Assembly (NCBI GenBank): GCA_016195265.1
Contig: JACPZW010000045.1
Location: forward strand, 1 to 37,531
DNA: 37,531 bases
Reading direction: 5' to 3'
DNA from: Acidobacteriota bacterium
GTDB lineage: Bacteria > Acidobacteriota > Vicinamibacteria > Vicinamibacterales > CAVVIG01
In this document: in pieces, positions 32,829 through 37,531 of the stretch
How positions within the stretch are numbered: position 1 is the first letter of the stretch
Layout: every line of letters begins with the position of its first letter
The notes under the pieces: generated by a model
Seen by the model: the letters and a program-made list of their open reading frames with translations, nothing else
Told to the model about the DNA's origin: nothing
Databases searched by the model: none
Program-made: the position numbers and the translations under genes

Positions 32829-33314
32829 GTGTTGCCGCACAGCGCGAACGAGTGGCTGCGCAAGGCGTTGGGTCTCTCCGCGGGTGAGACGCCGTTTCCA
32901 TGGCAGGAGGAACTCCTCGCGCGCTTCCTGGCTGGCACAATCGAGCGGTCTATCGACATCCCGACAGGGCTCGGTAAGACCGGAGTCATGGCGATTTGGC
33001 TCGTAGCGCGGGCATGCGGCGCGGAGCTGCCTCGTCGACTCGTGTACGTTGTGGACCGGCGCGCAGTCGTTGATCAAGCAACGAACGTCGCCGAAGACCT
33101 TCGCAAGTACGTAGACGCCGATCCACTGCTCAAGAAAGCGCTCGGGTTGGCCGATAGGCGCGCGTTGCCGATCTCGACGTTGCGTGGTCAACATGTTGAC
33201 AACAAAGAGTGGCTAGTAGATCCAGCTTCGCCCGCCATCATCGTGGGCACGGTCGACATGATCGGCTCCCGGCTTCTCTTTGAAGGCTATGAGCTTCGAA
33301 CACGCACGACCTGA
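32829..33314 (+). pseudogene. cas3: Truncated type I-G (I-U) Cas3 helicase, N-terminal fragment
   Basis: GTG 32829 opens 161 residues that match the N-terminus of GSU0051-type Cas3: FPWQEELLARFLAG, the Walker A loop IDIPTGLGKTGVMAIWL, RRLVYVVDRRAVVDQAT, LPISTLRGQHVDNKEW, and AIIVGTVDMIGSRLLFEGY. A normal protein continues with the DEAH motif, helicase domain 2 and the HD nuclease, several hundred residues more. Here homology stops at Tyr (codon 33288-33290), and after LRTRTT comes a stop. The lost part coincides with the abrupt appearance of a different cas gene tail. It could not unwind or cut DNA. Confidence 0.85.
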
Positions 33315-33495
33315 GGCGGGTGAGAATCGCAGGGTGCGCTACGCAGCGTGGGGTCAAGTCGTTGTGCCCATGCTGGCCCGACCGGCCGTTGCAGGCACTG
33401 CTGTCGGAATCCCGGTCCGGAGGTTTCGGTTCGACCTCGATCTTTCGGGCAAGAACAAAGTCGTCGCATTTGCACACGAGGAGACCAATACATGA
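33280..33495 (+). pseudogene. Probable 3' remnant of the type I-G cas8-type subunit gene
   Basis: In a frame different from the cas3 fragment, from about 33300, the DNA reads RRVRYAAWGQVVVPMLARPA, then GIPVRRFRFDLDLSGKN and VVAFAHEE. It ends by overlapping the start of csb1. The position directly before csb1 is where the large subunit (Csb3/Csx17/Cas8 type) lies in I-G operons, and the end looks like the beta-strand finish of such a protein. I cannot identify it firmly from so short a tail. The nominal start (TTG 33280) lies within cas3 DNA and is not a real start. Confidence 0.45.
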
Positions 33496-33614
33496 CTGCC
33501 GATTCGAACCAGACTCCAGCGGTGCTCGATGTGACATCTGAGATTCTCGACAGCTGGGCAACTGACTCGCAGGGGCCCATCGCGCTCTTTGAAGCAGAAG
33601 CTGCTACCGGCTGA
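33492..33614 (+). pseudogene. csb1: 5' part of csb1, separated by a frameshift
   Basis: ATG 33492 opens VLDVTSEILDSWATDSQGPIAL, split here as SEILDSWATDSQGPIAL, the normal beginning of Csb1, then derails (FEAEAATG) to a stop at 33612-33614. The next frame takes up the family sequence at once with KQKLLPAEGEGGVIFPPTYA. The expected join is GPIAL-HLKQKLLP, so two bases appear to be missing near 33587 (or one extra T). This is either a real inactivating mutation or an assembly error. Confidence 0.75.
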
Positions 33615-34710
33615 GGGCGAAGGCGGCGTCATCTTCCCGCCGACGTACGCTGACATCGGCTACAACATCGACACTCTCTCGGATGGCACAAGGGTCGCAA
33701 TGATTGACAGTGTCGGGTCTCAGGCGAATCGGCTGGAGCCAATCTTCAAGGCTGCCCCGGACGGCCAGGCCAAGAACCCACTGTCCGATCTCGTTCCGCA
33801 GATTGTTATCGTGCTCCAACCCGACAAGAAGAACGAGAAGTCCAACGGCGAGAAGCGCTCGATTTTCGATTTGGCGCATCGAAGCGCGGACGCTGTCGTG
33901 CAAGCGTCGCCTACTCTGTCGACGGACATGGCGAGAGCGTTCGAGGCGCTCAGGCGAACGGGAGATGCGGGCCCCATCTGTACGCTGGCGCCGACGTCGC
34001 TCGTCTTCGGTGTTTGGGACTCCCGCGGCGGCACAGGGGAAAAGCGTCCGCGCCTCGTGCGCTCCATCATTCGGGCTTGGGACGTTGAGCCACTTCACGC
34101 TGCCGCGCAGTTCACTTCGGTCTGGAAGGCGCTCGACGATGGCCAGCGCGGAGAACTTGAAAAGGAGGCCGAGAAACAAAAGACGAAGCTTTCAGTGAAG
34201 GGCCTAGCGGACGCCCCTGCGACCTTCCGCAAGGTTGGCAAGAACGCGGCCAAGAATATGCCCGAGTATCGTGACGGGTCGCCAAATCCCGAGCGCCGTG
34301 TTCTTGGTGGCATCCGCGTCAATGGTCGAATAGAGCGCGAACTCACAGTGAATTTGATAGCGCTTCGGGGTATTCGCGGCAAAGACGCCGCAGAGACGGC
34401 GAAGATCCAAAAGTACTTGCTGGGGCTCTCACTGGTCGCGGCAACAACAGAGATCGATCTGTTCTTGCGAGAAGGATGCCTGCTCCGTTATGCAGCGGAG
34501 GACAGATGGGAAGTAGTGCCGCGACGCGGGGATCCGACGCCAGTGAATCTTGCGTCGATCGAATCGCACACCTTGATTCAGAACTACGCTATCGACGCGA
34601 CGAGTCCGTTCAAGGCGCAGTGGCCGAAACAGTTCGAGCACAACTTCGATCTCAAGAAAGCACGGGAATTGCTCGCAAAAAAGACTGACGATGAATCCGT
34701 CGAGGAATGA
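33589..34710 (+). CDS. csb1: Type I-G (I-U) CRISPR Cas7 protein Csb1, main frame
   Basis: Csb1 (Cas7, GSU0053 family) forms the crRNA-binding backbone of the type I-G Cascade. The 373-residue frame contains KQKLLPAEGEGGVIFPPTYA, DTLSDGTRVAMIDSVGSQAN, LAPTSLVFGVWDSRGG, RLVRSIIRAWDV and the C-terminal domain; only the first 30 or so residues lie in the other frame (33492-33614). The nominal TTG at 33589 is only the first codon after the shift. If the frameshift is real, the protein lacks its N-terminal strand or is not made. Csb2 follows after three bases. Confidence 0.85.
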   Translation: MKQKLLPAEGEGGVIFPPTYADIGYNIDTLSDGTRVAMIDSVGSQANRLEPIFKAAPDGQAKNPLSDLVPQIVIVLQPDKKNEKSNGEKRSIFDLAHRSADAVVQASPTLSTDMARAFEALRRTGDAGPICTLAPTSLVFGVWDSRGGTGEKRPRLVRSIIRAWDVEPLHAAAQFTSVWKALDDGQRGELEKEAEKQKTKLSVKGLADAPATFRKVGKNAAKNMPEYRDGSPNPERRVLGGIRVNGRIERELTVNLIALRGIRGKDAAETAKIQKYLLGLSLVAATTEIDLFLREGCLLRYAAEDRWEVVPRRGDPTPVNLASIESHTLIQNYAIDATSPFKAQWPKQFEHNFDLKKARELLAKKTDDESVEE

Positions 34711-34713
34711 ACG

Positions 34714-36936
34714 ATGTCCCCGGCATTTCTCATCACGGTTCGGATCCACGATGGGCGCTACCACGGAGCGGGCGATTGGCCGCCGTCGCCAGCGCGGCTC
34801 TTCCAGGCTCTTGTCGCCGGTGTCGGATTAAGTGGTCCGCTCGGCGAGATGGAGTCCCAAGCTTTGATGTGGTTGGAAGGGTGTGATCCTCCGGTCGTTG
34901 GCGCCCCGATGATGCAGGATGGCCAGCGCGTGATGTTCTACATGCCGAACAACGACCTCGACGCGGTGGGAGGGGATCCTCGGCGCGTAGCTGAAGTCCG
35001 CACCGCCAAGAAGTTCGTCAGACCGCGTACCTTTGACGCATCGGTTCCGTTCTTGTACGCATGGTCGCTCCGCGAGGATTCAGAGAGCGAACGACAGTCA
35101 CACGCCGTGTGCGCCCTCGCCGAGCGGCTGTATCAGTTTGGACGCGGCGTTGACATGGCATGGGCATGGGGAGAAGTTGTCGACGAAGCGAATCTCGAAG
35201 CGCTGCTGTCGACCTATCCCGGGATGGTGCTCCGCCCATCTCACAAAGGCGGAGGCAGAACGCTCGCGTGTCCCCGGCCGGGTTCGATGGCGAGCGTTGT
35301 GGCCCGCTACGTCGCGGGCGACCACCGCTTCAGCGCACAGGGACTGGGCAAGTCGGCAAGACAGATGTTCTCGCAACCCCCGAAGCCGCGCTTTGTACAG
35401 GTGCCGTACGATAGCCCGCCATCAAGGCGTACTTACGATCTGCGCGACGGCACCAGAGAGTCGAACTTCTCATCATGGCCGCTGGCGCAGGCATCCGCGC
35501 TTGTCCGATTGCTTCGCGACGGCGCGGCTGCTCGACTGCGTCGCGCATTGCCAGACCAGATTGATCACATTGAGCGCGGACTGATAGGCAGGAAGGCCGA
35601 TGGCAGCGATGACGGTCCGGCGTCTGGCCGGGTGCGGATCGTTCCGCTGCCGTCCATTGGTCATCAACACGCTGACCGTTTGATTCGGCGCGTCCTCGTT
35701 GAGGTTCCGACTGATTGCTCACTTCCTGCAGACGACGTGCATTGGGCCTTCTCAGGACTTGATCGCGTCGACCAGGACACCGGCGTCGTTGATTCGATAG
35801 TCACTCCATCTGTCGACGAGAACATGCTCGCGCACTACGGGGCAACCGACGATGGCCGCTCACGAGTCTGGCGGACGGTTACTCCGGCCGCACTGCCTGA
35901 GTCAGCGAAACGGCGGCGCATTGATCCCACCCGGGTCGCGGCGGAAGCGAAGGACGGCGCTGAACGGGTCGCTGAACACGCCGGCGCCGCGGCCGCCATC
36001 ACGCAGGCGCTGCGACATGCGGGATTGCGAATCGGCACCGAGGCGATTCGCGTTCAGCGTGAGCCGTTCGACGCAAGAGGCCTCCGTGCTGAGGCATTTG
36101 CTCCGGGAACACGTTTTGCGAAGGAACGACTCTGGCATGTTGAGATTACGTTCAGCGCGCCCGTCACGGGTCCGCTGGTGATTGGCGACGGTCGTTTTCT
36201 GGGCCTCGGAGTTATGGCGCCTATCGTACGGGCACAAGGCGTTCACGCATTAGTGATCGTCGGGGGACTCATGGCGACGCCGAACGCGGTCGAGGTCGCT
36301 CGCTCGCTCCGTCGCGCGGTCATGTCGCGAGTGCAGGTGGTGCTCGGATCCCGCTCGACCTTGCCTGCATACTTCACCGGTCACGAGCGTGACGGTTCAC
36401 CGGCGCGAGCGACACATCCGCATCTGACGTTCGCGTTCGACCCCGGAGCCGCGCGACTGCTGATAGTTGCGCCGCACGTAGTCGATCGACGAGCTCCAAC
36501 CCGTGAAGAGGTTGCGAACCTTGCGTTATTGGACGTTGCGCTCGCCGGCTTTCGGGACCTGCGTGCAGGCGCCTCCGGGCTCTTGGCGCTGCGCGCCAGT
36601 TCCGTTGATGCCGATGCTGACCCGCTATTCGCAGCGTCGCGGACGTGGGAGAGCGTGACTCCGTACCAAGTTACGCGTCACACAAAGCAGGTTGGCGCAG
36701 CGGAGGCTCTGTCCGCCGACATTCGCGCAGAGTGCCGCCGAAGCGGTCTTCCAGAGCCGCGCGTCACGCCTCGCGATCCACGCGGAGTGCCGGGCGTTGG
36801 CTTGATTGGCGGCGCACGACTGATATTCGAAGTGGCTGTCCAAGGTCCCATCGTCCTTGGACAGAGCCGCCATTTTGGCGGTGGCCTCTTCTCCGGCGAC
36901 GACGCCGTGAGGGGGGGACCTTGGCATCGCGAATGA
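34714..36936 (+). CDS. csb2: Type I-G (I-U) CRISPR protein Csb2 (Cas5-Cas6 fusion)
   Basis: This 740-residue RAMP protein belongs to the GSU0054 family, in which a Cas5-like and a Cas6-like part are fused; it processes crRNA and caps the 5' handle. Seen here: the start FLITVRIHDGRYHGAGDWPPSPARLFQALV (in pieces: FLITVRIHDGRYHGAGDWPP and SPARLFQALV), TAKKFVRPRTF, the C-terminal RAMP module around ERLWHVEITF with GPLVIGDGRFLGLGVM, and the Gly-rich end GPIVLGQSRHFGGGLF. The length is on the long side but plausible. It appears intact, apart from a G7 run near 36910 just before the stop that could shift the last dozen codons. It is the only whole cas gene here. Confidence 0.85.
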   Translation: MSPAFLITVRIHDGRYHGAGDWPPSPARLFQALVAGVGLSGPLGEMESQALMWLEGCDPPVVGAPMMQDGQRVMFYMPNNDLDAVGGDPRRVAEVRTAKKFVRPRTFDASVPFLYAWSLREDSESERQSHAVCALAERLYQFGRGVDMAWAWGEVVDEANLEALLSTYPGMVLRPSHKGGGRTLACPRPGSMASVVARYVAGDHRFSAQGLGKSARQMFSQPPKPRFVQVPYDSPPSRRTYDLRDGTRESNFSSWPLAQASALVRLLRDGAAARLRRALPDQIDHIERGLIGRKADGSDDGPASGRVRIVPLPSIGHQHADRLIRRVLVEVPTDCSLPADDVHWAFSGLDRVDQDTGVVDSIVTPSVDENMLAHYGATDDGRSRVWRTVTPAALPESAKRRRIDPTRVAAEAKDGAERVAEHAGAAAAITQALRHAGLRIGTEAIRVQREPFDARGLRAEAFAPGTRFAKERLWHVEITFSAPVTGPLVIGDGRFLGLGVMAPIVRAQGVHALVIVGGLMATPNAVEVARSLRRAVMSRVQVVLGSRSTLPAYFTGHERDGSPARATHPHLTFAFDPGAARLLIVAPHVVDRRAPTREEVANLALLDVALAGFRDLRAGASGLLALRASSVDADADPLFAASRTWESVTPYQVTRHTKQVGAAEALSADIRAECRRSGLPEPRVTPRDPRGVPGVGLIGGARLIFEVAVQGPIVLGQSRHFGGGLFSGDDAVRGGPWHRE

Positions 36937-36940
36937 CCTG

Positions 36941-37531
36941 ATGGCTAGCGATCCCGGCGACTTCCTCTTCTATCAGACCGAAGACGGACGCACTCGCCTG
37001 CAGGTCCGTATGGACGGTGAGACCGTCTGGCTCTCCCAGCGCGACATGGCGGAGCTGTTCCAGACCACCAAGCAGAACGTCAACCTCCACATTCAGAACA
37101 TCTTCGATGAAGGGGAATTAACGCCGGCGGCAACCGTCAAGGATTACTTGACGGTTCAAACCGAAGGCGCCCGGCAGGTCGAACGACGCGTCGCGCACTA
37201 CAACCTCGACGTCATCATCTCCGTCGGCTACCGCGTCAAGTCCCTGCGCGGCACGCAGTTCCGCATCTGGGCCACCGAGCGCCTCCGCGAGTTCATCGTG
37301 AAGGGTTTCACGATGGACGACGAGCGCCTCAAGCAGGCCGCGGGCGGCAACTACTTCGACGAGCTGCTCGAGCGTATCCGCGACATTCGTGCGTCCGAGC
37401 GTGTCTTCTGGCGGAAGGTGCTCGACATCTATGCCACCAGCATCGACTACGACCCCGACGCCGATGCCTCGAAGCTCTTCTTCCAGACCGTGCAGAACAA
37501 GATGCACTGGGCCATCGTCGGGCAGACAGCC
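36941..37531 (+). CDS. rhuM: RhuM-family protein (3'-truncated by window end)
   Basis: ATG 36941, four bases after csb2, opens 197 codons without a stop to the window end. Segments FYQTEDGRTRLQVRMDGETV, WLSQRDMAELFQTTKQNVN, VKDYLTVQTEGARQVERRV, HYNLDVIISVGYRVKS, GTQFRIWATERLREFIVKGF and DDERLKQ are diagnostic of the RhuM family. RhuM proteins occur on genomic islands and beside restriction or Fic-type genes; their biochemical role is unknown. A helix-turn-helix-like N-terminal part (LSQRDMAELFQTTKQNVN) could bind DNA. It sits where cas4-cas1 would be expected in an intact I-G locus. Confidence 0.88.
   Translation, partial: MASDPGDFLFYQTEDGRTRLQVRMDGETVWLSQRDMAELFQTTKQNVNLHIQNIFDEGELTPAATVKDYLTVQTEGARQVERRVAHYNLDVIISVGYRVKSLRGTQFRIWATERLREFIVKGFTMDDERLKQAAGGNYFDELLERIRDIRASERVFWRKVLDIYATSIDYDPDADASKLFFQTVQNKMHWAIVGQTA

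Noticed and set aside
33495..33512. GGTTCGAATC on the minus strand, resembling a tRNA T-loop
   Set aside because: No acceptor, D or anticodon arms around it, and it lies in the csb1 start.
37118..37507. 129-residue minus-strand frame at the right edge
   Set aside because: Antisense to the RhuM gene, which has clear family motifs on the plus strand.

Overview
The window is high-GC chromosomal DNA from a free-living bacterium. Nearly all genes lie on the + strand in long co-directional runs with overlapping stops and starts. The futalosine route to menaquinone, an ETF/EtfD electron-transfer module, secreted proteases with FnIII or ASH-like domains and a zinc-type ribosomal protein L32 suggest a soil Acidobacteriota, perhaps of the Vicinamibacteria type. 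That placement is inference from gene content; no rRNA or other marker is present.

Layout. (1) 1-3.9 kb: the edge of an IS200/IS605 element (start of tnpA on the - strand plus its subterminal hairpin) abuts a beheaded HExxH metallopeptidase-like gene with FnIII domains, followed by a secreted hypothetical protein and a Zn-dependent phospholipase C-like protein. (2) 4-5.9 kb: a PLP-dependent threonine/serine dehydratase (- strand) and a Yip1-family membrane protein. (3) 5.9-10 kb: a large secreted subtilisin-fold protease with an Asp/Glu/Ser (S53-like) triad and two small paralogous lipoproteins. (4) 10-16.7 kb: a menaquinone cluster comprising an MqnE-like protein without radical-SAM cysteines, mqnA, mqnC, an aminodeoxyfutalosine deaminase, mqnP, ubiX and ubiE/menG. 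(5) 16.8-22.5 kb: a TonB-like protein, miaA, hfq, deoB, a dGTPase-like HD hydrolase, YceD, rpmF and two single-TM microproteins. (6) 22.7-27 kb: fatty-acid synthesis (plsX, fabD, fabG, acpP, fabF). (7) 27-31.8 kb: etfB, etfA, an EtfD-like membrane Fe-S oxidoreductase that would pass ETF electrons to menaquinone, and a DUF374 acyltransferase. (8) 31.8-37.5 kb: a decayed accessory region with a sigma-54 activator remnant, a wrecked type I-G (I-U) CRISPR-Cas locus (truncated cas3, probable cas8 tail, frameshifted csb1, intact csb2) and a RhuM-family gene running off the end.

The most unusual structure is between the genes. Spacer after spacer in the operons is built from short degenerate words (about 7-12 nt) repeated in tandem and, in six or seven cases, followed by the same words in inverted orientation. 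Each such spacer is therefore a long imperfect hairpin, and each uses a different word. The same material has invaded coding sequence: a 58-codon in-frame block inside mqnA, and the 3' ends of yceD, the acyltransferase and the MqnE-like gene. A second class consists of compact hairpins with GTAG at the foot, as in REP elements of the RAYT type. A third is a 19-nt CCCTTCGG..CTCAGGG element inserted in frame in etfB.
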